62,494 nucleotides of DNA from a virus. Under the pieces are notes generated by a model. It did no database searches and was not told the DNA's origin. It saw nothing but the letters and a program-made list of their open reading frames with translations. Within the stretch, counting starts at the first letter, position 1. Each line of letters starts with the position of its first letter. Shown in pieces: positions 6,497-13,453 of this stretch. Made by a program: the position numbers and the translations under genes. The stretch is from IMG/VR virus record IMGVR_UViG_3300015371_000031, positions 1-62,494 of that record. One strand, written 5' to 3'.

Positions 6497-6513
6497 GCCC
6501 GCTCGAGGCGGGC
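6497..6513 (+). promoter_or_regulatory. TCGAG-loop hairpin before RBS
   Basis: GCCCGC-TCGAG-GCGGGC lies between minihelix F and AGGAAGGAGGG. It is the counterpart of the palindrome at 447-462 and of the short hairpins at 217-229 and 3797-3811. Confidence 0.45.
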
Positions 6514-6528
6514 AGGAAGGAGGGAGTC

Positions 6529-6840
6529 ATGACGACTTCCAAGCCGCGGCAGATGCCGCTCGAGGCCGAGAAGAGGATGGGGCCGACGTGCTCCGTCTTC
6601 AACTGCCACGTGAACAACGCCGGCCGCCGCGCCGACGAGGAGTTCGTGGCGCTGTTCGGCCAGAAGCGGTTCGACCGCCACATCCGGCCGTACCACGTCG
6701 AGGGCATCATGTCGCTGTTCCAGTGCAAGCCGAACAAGTGGCAGCTGGTCTGGGTCGCGCTCGTCTCGGCGTTCGTGAACGAGGACAGGCGACCGCACTA
6801 CGGGTCGTCCCCCGACGACACGTGCGCGTTCGGGGAGTGA
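6529..6840 (+). CDS. Hypothetical protein (103 aa)
   Basis: ATG with a very strong RBS (GGAAGGAGGGAGTC). Contains paired Cys (GPTCSVFNCHVNN) near residue 20 and a Trp/Phe-rich centre (MSLFQCKPNKWQLVWVALV). No membrane span long enough to be sure; the function is unknown. Confidence 0.75.
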   Translation: MTTSKPRQMPLEAEKRMGPTCSVFNCHVNNAGRRADEEFVALFGQKRFDRHIRPYHVEGIMSLFQCKPNKWQLVWVALVSAFVNEDRRPHYGSSPDDTCAFGE

Positions 6841-6845
6841 GAGCG

Positions 6846-7070
6846 ATGCCCAGCCAGACCCTGTACAGGTTCCAGCCTGTCGGCTGGGACGTATTCGATC
6901 GTCGCGAGAACCAGCCTGAGACTGGCACGCTCGTCGTGAAGTGCCAGCCTGCCGGGTGTCCTCGCAACGGCACGATGGGCCACTGCTTTGTCGAGGACGC
7001 TGACACGGGTCACTTCTACGGACTCGTCCAGGTTGCGTCGCTCGAGCGCGTGGGCCGAAGGATCAGGTGA
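6846..7070 (+). CDS. Hypothetical protein (74 aa)
   Basis: ATG five bases after the previous stop. Contains CQPAGCPRNGTMGHC, a possible metal-binding loop, in an otherwise beta-rich small protein. The family is unknown. Confidence 0.65.
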   Translation: MPSQTLYRFQPVGWDVFDRRENQPETGTLVVKCQPAGCPRNGTMGHCFVEDADTGHFYGLVQVASLERVGRRIR

Positions 7071-7075
7071 GCAGG

Positions 7076-7360
7076 ATGTACGAGTACGACTACGACGAGT
7101 GGGAGGAGCGCGTTGAGCGCTTCGCCGACCCGGGCGGTGAGAGCGCCCTGTACGCAGCAGACAAGGACAACCCGCGCGACCTGCCGTGCCCGACCTGCGG
7201 TTGGCCGAACCAGCTGACCGCGCGCGACGAGGCGGCCGGCTACCAGTGCGACGCCTGTGCGAACGCCGCCGAGCGCGGCCACGACGTCCAGTTCTACGAC
7301 CCCGCGATCCACGGGACGCCGGAGGAGTGGGAGAAGGAGGAGCAGGGAGATGCAGACTGA
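7076..7360 (+). CDS. Zinc-ribbon protein (94 aa)
   Basis: ATG 7076 chosen; an in-frame GTG at 7067 is possible. The N-terminus is very acidic and Tyr-rich (MYEYDYDEWEERVERF). CPTCGW and CDACAN in the middle form a four-Cys zinc ribbon. The 3' end overlaps the next gene by 11 bases, so the two are probably translationally coupled. Confidence 0.75.
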   Translation: MYEYDYDEWEERVERFADPGGESALYAADKDNPRDLPCPTCGWPNQLTARDEAAGYQCDACANAAERGHDVQFYDPAIHGTPEEWEKEEQGDAD

Positions 7361-7703
7361 GCTGACAATCCAAGGTCGGCGCTACGCCGAGCTCATGAGC
7401 GACAGCAGCCCGGTCGCGAGGGTGGCGCTTCGCGGCCAGGAGTACGGCTGGCCGCCCGATCACGTGGCGGTTGCGATCGGCCTGTGCAACACAGCTGCCG
7501 ACGACAGGACGATCGGAACGTGCGTCCTGTGCGGAGAGCCGGTCATGTCGCTCGAGGGTGACGACCCGGCCGAGATGCACGACCCGAACATGTTCGACCC
7601 GGAACTGACCGAGGACGAGCGCATGGTCGCGCAGGAGCGCGTACCGTCCAACGGCGTGTGCCACGCGCAGTGCGGACTCGATCGCGGATGGGTGGTGAGC
7701 TGA
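7350..7703 (+). CDS. Hypothetical protein with CxxC (117 aa)
   Basis: ATG 7350 with GAAGGAGGAGCAGGGAG upstream, overlapping the previous gene. TCVLCGEPVM and a distal NGVCHAQCG suggest a split zinc site (C-C...C-H-C). The central part is acidic. The function is unknown. Confidence 0.75.
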   Translation: MQTELTIQGRRYAELMSDSSPVARVALRGQEYGWPPDHVAVAIGLCNTAADDRTIGTCVLCGEPVMSLEGDDPAEMHDPNMFDPELTEDERMVAQERVPSNGVCHAQCGLDRGWVVS

Positions 7704-7704
7704 G

Positions 7705-7890
7705 ATGAACAACAAGCAGTACCGACAGCTCGAGACGCTCAAGCGGCGGCAGCGCCGGCTTGAGGAGCGACTGGCTGGGAACTTCCGCGGCGACCCGGAG
7801 CCGACCAAGCGAGAGCTGTCGGCGCTCCGGTGGGCGATCCGCGTCATCGAGAACTGCGACGCCGCAGACATTCTCAAGGAGGTGGGCTGA
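7705..7890 (+). CDS. Small basic helical protein (61 aa)
   Basis: ATG one base after the previous stop. Strongly basic N-terminal helix (LKRRQRRLEERLAGNF) and a second helix with a Trp. It could bind nucleic acid. No family is recognised. Confidence 0.65.
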   Translation: MNNKQYRQLETLKRRQRRLEERLAGNFRGDPEPTKRELSALRWAIRVIENCDAADILKEVG

Positions 7891-7891
7891 C

Positions 7892-8101
7892 ATGCTGCCT
7901 GCGAAGGGAGACAGGGTCGAGCTAGTGACTTGCAACGACGAGTACACCCGGCTCAAGCCGGGAACCTTCGGCACGGTGACCCTGGTCAACGTCACGTCGT
8001 TCGGTACCACGGTGTTCGTGGACTGGGACGACGGGTCGCGCCTGGGCCTGTGCCCGGACAACGGCGACGCCTGGCGTGTCGTCGGAACGGAGGAGTCGTG
8101 A
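7892..8101 (+). CDS. DUF4314-like protein (69 aa)
   Basis: ATG one base after the previous stop, with AAGGAGGTGGG upstream. The whole chain fits the small DUF4314 pattern as I remember it: KGDRVELV, a DEYTRLKPGTFGTV turn, then VDWDDGSRLGL and GDAWRVV. Probably an SH3-like beta barrel; the function is unknown. Coupled by GTGA overlap to the next gene. Confidence 0.7.
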   Translation: MLPAKGDRVELVTCNDEYTRLKPGTFGTVTLVNVTSFGTTVFVDWDDGSRLGLCPDNGDAWRVVGTEES

Positions 8102-8301
8102 CCAAGAAGGATTACGAGCTGGTGGGCAACGTCGTGCGAGCGCTGCCCGTCAAGATCAACCGCTCCATGGTCGCGGCACGCTTCGCCCACGCGCTCGCGG
8201 CAGACAACCCGCGCTTCAACGAGGTGCGGTTTCTCAACTACTGCCTGAACGAGTCCGCCGTCTCGAAGGCGATGGGCGCGGGCGGGGAGGGCGAGTCATG
8301 A
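8098..8301 (+). CDS. Conserved small actinophage protein (67 aa)
   Basis: GTG overlapping the previous TGA. The pattern KKDYELVGNVVRALPVK ... ADNPRFNEVRFLNYC resembles a small helical family seen in many actinophages and some host genomes. It has no known catalytic motif. Its stop overlaps the next ATG. Confidence 0.7.
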   Translation: MTKKDYELVGNVVRALPVKINRSMVAARFAHALAADNPRFNEVRFLNYCLNESAVSKAMGAGGEGES

Positions 8302-8597
8302 CCGACGACGACTTCACGCTCGTGCGCGACCAGCCGAGCGGTGCCTACCGACGAGCCGGCGACCACCCCGAGCGCCCGTTCACGGTGTTCGTGTTCTACC
8401 CGTTCGACCCGGCAGCTGCTGCGTTGGACGTGGACGGACTCGAGGCGGTGGACGGGTCGCTCGAGGAGATCGACGTACTCGCCAGGAACGAGAACGACGC
8501 AGAAGCGATCGCCCGCGAGGCGCTCGCGCAGGACTACCAGGACGGCGGCACGATCGTCGCTGTCGAGGAGCGCCACCCCGGCGTCCTCTACATCTGA
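8298..8597 (+). CDS. Hypothetical protein (99 aa)
   Basis: ATG overlapping the previous TGA. Beta-rich centre (RPFTVFVFYPFDPAAAAL) followed by an acidic region (NENDAEAIAREALAQDYQD). No domain is recognised. Confidence 0.7.
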   Translation: MTDDDFTLVRDQPSGAYRRAGDHPERPFTVFVFYPFDPAAAALDVDGLEAVDGSLEEIDVLARNENDAEAIAREALAQDYQDGGTIVAVEERHPGVLYI

Positions 8598-8609
8598 GAA
8601 GGAGGAGTC

Positions 8610-9143
8610 ATGAGCGACAAGCTGGAGCAGCGAAGTCGCAGACAGGCCGAAGCCCACAAGTGGGGAAGCCAGCTGCGACGCGAGATCGACGCGCTGGTGC
8701 GCGCCACCGAGGGCATGGGAGCAACGTCGCTCCTCGAGGCGCTCGTCACCGAGGCGGTGATCGCTGACAACGGCGAGCTCGTTGACAAGCGCGGCAACAA
8801 GGGTTTTGCGTGGAACCCGGAGGTGTACGCACGCAAGACCGTCGGCCAGAGCGCCGCAGCGCGCGAGCGTGTCAAGAGCGCAGGCGCGTCCCTCGGACGC
8901 GTCCTGGTCGGCGGGCATCCAGACCATCGCACCTACCTGGCCTATCTCCAGGCGCTGTACGTCGTCGCGACGCAGCAGGACTACGACGTGACGGAGCGCA
9001 TCGAGCTCCTGTGGGATCAGATGGTGTTCGACGAGGAGCAGGAGCCGGAGCTCGACGAGCCGGCTCGCAGGCGCTCGTTCCTCGGACGCATCTGGGACGT
9101 GTTCCGCACGTGGTGGCTCGGATCGGCGGGAGGCATGCTGTGA
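8610..9143 (+). CDS. Hypothetical helical protein (177 aa)
   Basis: ATG with GAAGGAGGAGTC upstream. Predominantly helical and charged; an acidic patch (DEEQEPELDEPA) near residue 145 precedes a basic/aromatic C-terminus with a short hydrophobic helix (RIWDVFRTWWLGSAGGML). That C-terminus could associate with membrane. Coupled to the next gene by a four-base overlap. Confidence 0.75.
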   Translation: MSDKLEQRSRRQAEAHKWGSQLRREIDALVRATEGMGATSLLEALVTEAVIADNGELVDKRGNKGFAWNPEVYARKTVGQSAAARERVKSAGASLGRVLVGGHPDHRTYLAYLQALYVVATQQDYDVTERIELLWDQMVFDEEQEPELDEPARRRSFLGRIWDVFRTWWLGSAGGML

Positions 9144-9574
9144 TCGACTTCGTCTACAACGACGGCGGCCGCGCTGACGCGGGCTACCGCGGCACCACGG
9201 GTGACTGCGTGACCAGGGCGGCGGCGATCGCGGCCGGCCGTCCGTACCAGGACGTGTACGACCTGGTGAACGAGGTGTCCAGGGAGGAGCGGCCTCGCCG
9301 CTCCTCCCGCTCGAGCGCGCGCACCGGCGTGAACAAGCCGACCACGCGCAAGGTCATGGCGGCGCTCGGAGGAACATGGACGCCGACCATGTTCGTCGGG
9401 TCGGGCTGCAACGTCCACCTCCGGGCGGACGAGCTCCCGCAGGGACGGCTGGTCGTCCAGCTGTCCAGGCACGTCGCTGCTGTGATGGACGGCGTGCTCC
9501 ACGACATCTACGACGGGTCGCGGGACGGCACGCGATGCGTCTACGGCTACTGGACGTTCGAGGAGGAGTCATGA
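9140..9574 (+). CDS. Putative cysteine-peptidase-like protein (144 aa)
   Basis: GTG overlapping the previous stop. Carries GTTGDCVTRAAAIA (Cys near residue 20), then RHVAAVMDG (His near 114) and HDIYD. This Cys-His-Asp order is typical of papain-like or C39-like folds, and a related family is common in actinophages. No signal peptide. A thiol peptidase or amidase role is inferred and not shown. Confidence 0.6.
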   Translation: MIDFVYNDGGRADAGYRGTTGDCVTRAAAIAAGRPYQDVYDLVNEVSREERPRRSSRSSARTGVNKPTTRKVMAALGGTWTPTMFVGSGCNVHLRADELPQGRLVVQLSRHVAAVMDGVLHDIYDGSRDGTRCVYGYWTFEEES

Positions 9575-9813
9575 GCGAGAACGAGTGGGAAGACGCCGAG
9601 TGCCTGGACTCCCACAAGGGCGGCTGCGCGGGCGAGGTGCTCCTGCGTCCGTCGCTCACGGGTACGGGCTTGGCCATTGCGCGGTGCGACGCGCACTGGC
9701 AGGCGCGGCTCGAGTGGCAAGAGGAGCACGTGAAGGTGTATCCGGACTCGTCGACGCCGCCGGACTGGTTTGACCCGGCCGCAGCGGGCGAGCGCTGGGA
9801 CGACGAGTATTAG
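9571..9813 (+). CDS. Conserved small protein (80 aa)
   Basis: ATG in an ATGA overlap. CLDSHKGGCAGEVLLRPSL ... IARCDAHW is a conserved-looking Cys/His arrangement that could hold one zinc. The C-terminus is acidic (DPAAAGERWDDEY). Function unknown. Confidence 0.7.
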   Translation: MSENEWEDAECLDSHKGGCAGEVLLRPSLTGTGLAIARCDAHWQARLEWQEEHVKVYPDSSTPPDWFDPAAAGERWDDEY

Positions 9814-9824
9814 GAGGTGACGTT

Positions 9825-10295
9825 GTGACGACCGATCCGTACGGCAAGCTGCCGTGGCTGTTGACCGCGCCGCGCGGCGAGAACTTGCCGATCACGTGCG
9901 AATACCCGTTCAGCCGCGGGAAGTCCACGCCGGATGCGCGGGACATTCCTGACTACTGGGCGCAGCAGTGGCTACCGTCCGACGACCCAGACGGCGAGGC
10001 GACGGCCGCAGGGTTCGTGTTCGCGGCTGCGTACGTCGTCGAGGAGAACGGAAAGCGCTACCTGACCAACAACCCCGCAGAGTCGCAGGGCGACGCGCTC
10101 GCCTACTGCTACCTGCGAAACGCCGACGGCGTCCTCGTGGCCACGTGGGACGAGGGACGATGGTGGACGCCGGAGGAGTCGGCCGCGTTCAGGCTGATGC
10201 TCCAGGTTCCAGACACCTACGTCGTCGCAGAAGGGTTCCGACAACAGAGCCTGCCCAGGCGCGAACGCCGGCGCAGGCGGAAGGGAGAGTCGTGA
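9825..10295 (+). CDS. Hypothetical protein (156 aa)
   Basis: GTG with TAGGAGGTGACGTT upstream. Alpha/beta character; a Trp-rich stretch ([12 protein letters not shown]) and an extremely basic C-terminus ([12 protein letters not shown]) that may bind nucleic acid. No family is recognised. Confidence 0.7.
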   Translation: MTTDPYGKLPWLLTAPRGENLPITCEYPFSRGKSTPDARDIPDYWAQQWLPSDDPDGEATAAGFVFAAAYVVEENGKRYLTNNPAESQGDALAYCYLRNADGVLVATWDEGRWWTPEESAAFRLMLQVPDTYVVAEGFRQQSLPRRERRRRRKGES

Positions 10296-10471
10296 AGAAA
10301 GCGGACGTAAGGATCGGCGGGGTGTACCTCGCGAAAGTCTCCGGGCGGGTCGTGAAGGTCAGGATCGAGCACGTCTCGGCGCTGGGCGGCTGGGGCGCAA
10401 CCAACCTCAAGACGGGCCACGCTGTTCGCATCAAGACGGCGCAGCGGCTCAGGTCGGAGGTGACGTCATGA
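10292..10471 (+). CDS. Conserved small basic protein (59 aa)
   Basis: GTG overlapping the previous stop. [18 protein letters not shown] ... [17 protein letters not shown] resembles a small beta-barrel family frequent in actinophages. Basic, probably nucleic-acid binding. The following gene begins inside its stop. Confidence 0.7.
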   Translation: MKKADVRIGGVYLAKVSGRVVKVRIEHVSALGGWGATNLKTGHAVRIKTAQRLRSEVTS

Positions 10472-10680
10472 CCTACGAGGCTAGGGCGCTCGTGCCGATG
10501 GAGCGGGACGCGATCTTGGACGCCGTCGAGCGGATCAGAGAGCTCGCCCACGTGGAGTTCCTGATCACGTTCGAGAACGTCTCGCTCGAGGAGAGGCAGT
10601 CGCTGCGAGACGACCTCAACATGGAGCTCCAGGCGCTGGGCGGCTCGCCGCTCACGCCGGCCAAGCAGGTGAGGTCGTGA
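10468..10680 (+). CDS. Hypothetical protein (70 aa)
   Basis: ATG in an ATGA overlap. Mostly helical and acidic ([17 protein letters not shown]). No recognised motif. Confidence 0.65.
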   Translation: MTYEARALVPMERDAILDAVERIRELAHVEFLITFENVSLEERQSLRDDLNMELQALGGSPLTPAKQVRS

Positions 10681-10874
10681 GCGGCCACGACGACCACTTC
10701 CCCGCCGTACCGGGCGTCGACCATCCGGTTACGCCGGAGATGCTGGACAAGGGCGTCGTCCTCAAGCGCTCGTTCGACCTGACCGAGCGCATGATGGAAG
10801 CGTGGATGTGGCGACTGGTCGAGGCTGTGACCGACCCCGACTTCCGATCGAGGTCGCACAGGCTCGCGTCGTGA
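10677..10874 (+). CDS. Hypothetical protein (65 aa)
   Basis: GTG in a GTGA overlap. Begins with a His/Asp-rich segment ([15 protein letters not shown]) followed by an amphipathic helix (MMEAWMWRLVEAVTD). Unknown function. Confidence 0.6.
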   Translation: MSGHDDHFPAVPGVDHPVTPEMLDKGVVLKRSFDLTERMMEAWMWRLVEAVTDPDFRSRSHRLAS

Positions 10875-11089
10875 ACGAGGAGCTGGCGCGCCGCGTCCGG
10901 CCTGAGCGCTTCGTGGTGAGTCCGACGGGAACCATTCACCTGAGCGGAACGCCGCGAGCGTACGGCCGGCGCGGGCCGGCTCGGTGCCTGAGAGGTGCCG
11001 TGGGCGTCGTCCGTGGCTCGGATCAGGTGCTCGAAATCAGGGGGGCGCGCTGGTGTTCGACGTGCTTCCCAGAGAGGAGCGAGGAGTGA
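10871..11089 (+). CDS. Hypothetical protein (72 aa)
   Basis: GTG overlapping the previous stop. Basic, with three Cys (ARCLRG, WCSTCF near the end) that may hold metal. Ends in ERSEE from an AGAGAGGAGCGAGGAGTG junction. Family unknown. Confidence 0.55.
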   Translation: MNEELARRVRPERFVVSPTGTIHLSGTPRAYGRRGPARCLRGAVGVVRGSDQVLEIRGARWCSTCFPERSEE

Positions 11090-11484
11090 GACACACCCTG
11101 GACGACGCCGTTCGCTTGGTCGCCTACCAGCAGCTGGGAGCCGTGCTCGGCGACGCCGTGACCGCTGAGGGAGCAGGCGTGCAGACGGCACTCGAGTACG
11201 TCGTGGAGCGCGTGCGCGCGGTTCCGGATCTCGGGGTCGCGCTGGGCGAGCTCACGGCGTCGCTCGGCGACCGGCTGACCCCCGAGCCGCGAGCGGTAGC
11301 GATTCGGCGCTACTTGATCGAGTACGGCGCGGTGTCCCTGCCGATCGAGTCGCCGTACAAGTTCCGCGACGTACAGCGGGCCAGGTCGGCGATCGTCACG
11401 GCCGCCAAGGGCGGCGGAATCGAAGTCACAACCCGCCGCGTCGGAGACTTCGTCACCGGCACGGTGGTAGAGAAGGAGGACTGA
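11086..11484 (+). CDS. Hypothetical helical protein (132 aa)
   Basis: GTG in a GTGA overlap. Leucine/alanine-rich helices in the first 80 residues; the C-terminal third is basic with alternating beta residues (VTTRRVGDFVTGTVVEKED). Possible DNA-binding protein, but no helix-turn-helix could be defined. Confidence 0.65.
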   Translation: MRHTLDDAVRLVAYQQLGAVLGDAVTAEGAGVQTALEYVVERVRAVPDLGVALGELTASLGDRLTPEPRAVAIRRYLIEYGAVSLPIESPYKFRDVQRARSAIVTAAKGGGIEVTTRRVGDFVTGTVVEKED

Positions 11485-12173
11485 TGGCAACGATCACCAC
11501 CGTGGTCGACTCCCTCCGCGGGTGCGGGTGGAGGAAGCCCGGCGGCATCTACCTGATGAGCGACGGGATCGGCGTCGAGTGCTTGGCGCTCCCGATTCCG
11601 CTCCACGTGTGCCCGACCTGCGGGCACGGCGTCAAGCCGGCTCGCGGTCTCACGTGGGTCGAGCCGGACGCGCTCCTGGCCGGCCGCCACCACACGCAGG
11701 TCGATCTCCCTCACGCCGGCTGCCCGTTGAACGAGCCGGGACTGATGGGCGACCGAGCCGGCCTGCTCTGGGTCGGCGAGTCGTTCTACGCCAGCCCGAA
11801 CGAGTGGCTCAGCGAGGGACGCCGGATGGGGTTCAGCCGGCGACTCAACGCGGTACCGCGCGGGTTCGTCGTAGGTGAGACGTGGGTGCTGACCGCGCAC
11901 CGCAAGGCCGTGCCGGTCGGCTGGCTCGCTCCCGACGGGAACGTCCACGAGTCGTTCCTCGAGGCGGAGGCCGAGCTGGTCGCGTCAGGCGGGGGCGAGC
12001 TTTCCCCCGTGTTCGAGCCGGGCATCTTCCACGTCTGGCGACCCGATCGGATCGAGTACGTCGTCACGGGCGACGAGACCGAGGAGGAGCTGGACAAGCT
12101 GGAGCGTCGCGGCCTGACGCTCGTGAAGGTGGAGCGCGCAGAGCAGCGCGTGTTCGACCCGGTTCCGGCGTAG
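11484..12173 (+). CDS. Conserved phage protein with CxxCGxG motif (229 aa)
   Basis: ATG in a TGATG overlap. LRGCGWRKPGGIYLMSDG at the N-terminus and CPTCGHGVKPARGLTW near residue 44 match, from memory, a phage protein family found in several host groups. The Cys pair with HH and PHAGCP further on may form a zinc site. The family has no known biochemical activity to my knowledge. Last gene before the operon terminator. Confidence 0.75.
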   Translation: MATITTVVDSLRGCGWRKPGGIYLMSDGIGVECLALPIPLHVCPTCGHGVKPARGLTWVEPDALLAGRHHTQVDLPHAGCPLNEPGLMGDRAGLLWVGESFYASPNEWLSEGRRMGFSRRLNAVPRGFVVGETWVLTAHRKAVPVGWLAPDGNVHESFLEAEAELVASGGGELSPVFEPGIFHVWRPDRIEYVVTGDETEEELDKLERRGLTLVKVERAEQRVFDPVPA

Positions 12174-12194
12174 GTCGGAGCGGCCAACTACCAA

Positions 12195-12225
12195 GCGGGG
12201 CCCTTCGGGGCCCCGCTTTTTTTTT
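12195..12225 (+). terminator. Intrinsic terminator of the early operon
   Basis: GCGGGGCCC (12195-12203), tetraloop TTCG, GGGCCCCGC (12208-12216) followed by nine T residues. It is a textbook rho-independent terminator placed 22 bases after the last early gene and just before a new promoter. Confidence 0.95.
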
Positions 12226-12246
12226 GCGCTCGTTCCGAAAACTCGC

Positions 12247-12275
12247 TTGGCGCTTCGTGGAAACGGTGCTAGGGT
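12247..12275 (+). promoter_or_regulatory. Candidate sigma70-type promoter
   Basis: TTGGCG (12247-12252) and TAGGGT (12270-12275) are separated by exactly 17 bases, between the early terminator and the nuclease gene. It fits the TTGnnn/TAnnnT form common in actinobacteria and would drive the DNA-metabolism operon. Confidence 0.6.
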
Positions 12276-12344
12276 GGCTCGCTGGTAGCAGGCAGGGCCG
12301 TCAGAGAGATAGTCCTCGCAACACCACCAGGAGGGCGCACAAGG

Positions 12345-13151
12345 ATGAGTGAACCTACGGCCGAGCGCGGCGACTTCGACGACCGTCTCTGGGGAGTCAC
12401 GACGCTAGGCAAGCTGGGCGCACCGGGGAACCCGGACGCCCTGATCGGGTGGGCGTGCAACCAGGTGGGCCGCAAGGCCGTCTCGAGCCTGCCCGTGCTC
12501 AGCTCCATGATCGCCAACGGCCAGGAGGACGACGCCGTACGCATGCTCGTGTCCGCGCGCTGGGAATCGAACAAGCTGGCGATCCAGCGCGGACGAGACC
12601 TCCACGACGCAGCAGAGATGCTGGGACTCGGACAGCCGCTCGAGGACGATCGCGAGACTCCGTACGTGGAGCAGTATCGCCGTTTCCTCGAGGACTTCGC
12701 TCCGAAGTTCGAGATGGTGGAGGCTCCCGTCTACAACCTGACCTACCGCTACGCGGGAACGCTCGACACGATCGCGGTCGTGCAAGACATGCGCCTGCTC
12801 TGGGACGTCAAGACGACGGACAAGAGGCCGACCGCTGACAACCGCCCGCCCTACCCGGAGACGGCGCTCCAGCTGGTTGCGTATCGGCGCGCCGAGCTCG
12901 TCGGCCTGTCGCCGGCGCTCCAGCGTGAGTGGGGCGGGCGGCGCTACTACGTGTACGACCCCGTCGCCCCCTACGCCGAGATGCCAGAGGTGGACGGCGC
13001 AGCCGTGCTCGTGGTGAGCCCCTACGACTACCAGCTCGTGCCCGTGCGCGCAGACGACGAGGTGTGGCAGTCGTTCCTCTACGTGCGAGAGGTGGCGCGC
13101 TGGTCTGCGGACGTCAGCAAGCGCGTCATCGGCCCGCCGATCACGCCGTGA
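12345..13151 (+). CDS. RecB/Cas4-like PD-(D/E)XK exonuclease (268 aa)
   Basis: ATG after CAGGAGGGCGCAC. Motifs in order: GRDLHDAAE (about residues 83-91, the His of RecB-type nucleases), YAGTLDTIA (about 136-144, catalytic Asp), LLWDVKTT (about 151-158, the DxK motif) and ALQLVAYRRAE (about 170-180, the QxxxY motif). This is the standard arrangement of single-domain RecB/Cas4-like nucleases encoded by many actinophages. Four Cys for an iron-sulphur cluster are not seen, which argues against true Cas4. It probably processes DNA ends in recombination or replication. Confidence 0.85.
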   Translation: MSEPTAERGDFDDRLWGVTTLGKLGAPGNPDALIGWACNQVGRKAVSSLPVLSSMIANGQEDDAVRMLVSARWESNKLAIQRGRDLHDAAEMLGLGQPLEDDRETPYVEQYRRFLEDFAPKFEMVEAPVYNLTYRYAGTLDTIAVVQDMRLLWDVKTTDKRPTADNRPPYPETALQLVAYRRAELVGLSPALQREWGGRRYYVYDPVAPYAEMPEVDGAAVLVVSPYDYQLVPVRADDEVWQSFLYVREVARWSADVSKRVIGPPITP

Positions 13152-13453
13152 CCAGCGAACGACAGATCGAGCAGTTGCGGTCTGTCCTGTACGAGCTCGA
13201 CCTGCAGGCCGGGCAACTGCTCGTCGAGCGCGTGGCGACCGTGCGCGCGCTCTGGCGGATCAAGCTGGGGCAACACGAACCGATTCGCGACATCGGCCAG
13301 GAGTACAAGCGCACGTGCCAGCTGACTGACGATCTCTCCGGTCGGTTGTCTGCGCCCGTTGCTCGAGCGCTGGTACGCGAGCTCATGAGACTGACCAGGG
13401 AGGAGCTGCTCGCCGACGGCTCTCCTCCGCCACCTGACATGGAGGCGTTCTGA
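13148..13453 (+). CDS. Hypothetical helical protein (101 aa)
   Basis: GTG in a GTGA overlap. Charged and helical throughout, possibly a coiled coil (RQIEQLRSVLYELDLQAGQ). Sits between the nuclease and the Gp3-like protein. No family is recognised. Confidence 0.7.
   Translation: MTSERQIEQLRSVLYELDLQAGQLLVERVATVRALWRIKLGQHEPIRDIGQEYKRTCQLTDDLSGRLSAPVARALVRELMRLTREELLADGSPPPPDMEAF

Noticed and set aside
12345-13151. True Cas4 with an adaptation role
   Set aside because: The nuclease motifs fit the RecB/Cas4 group, but the cysteines for the iron-sulphur cluster are missing and no CRISPR or Cas1/Cas2 is present.
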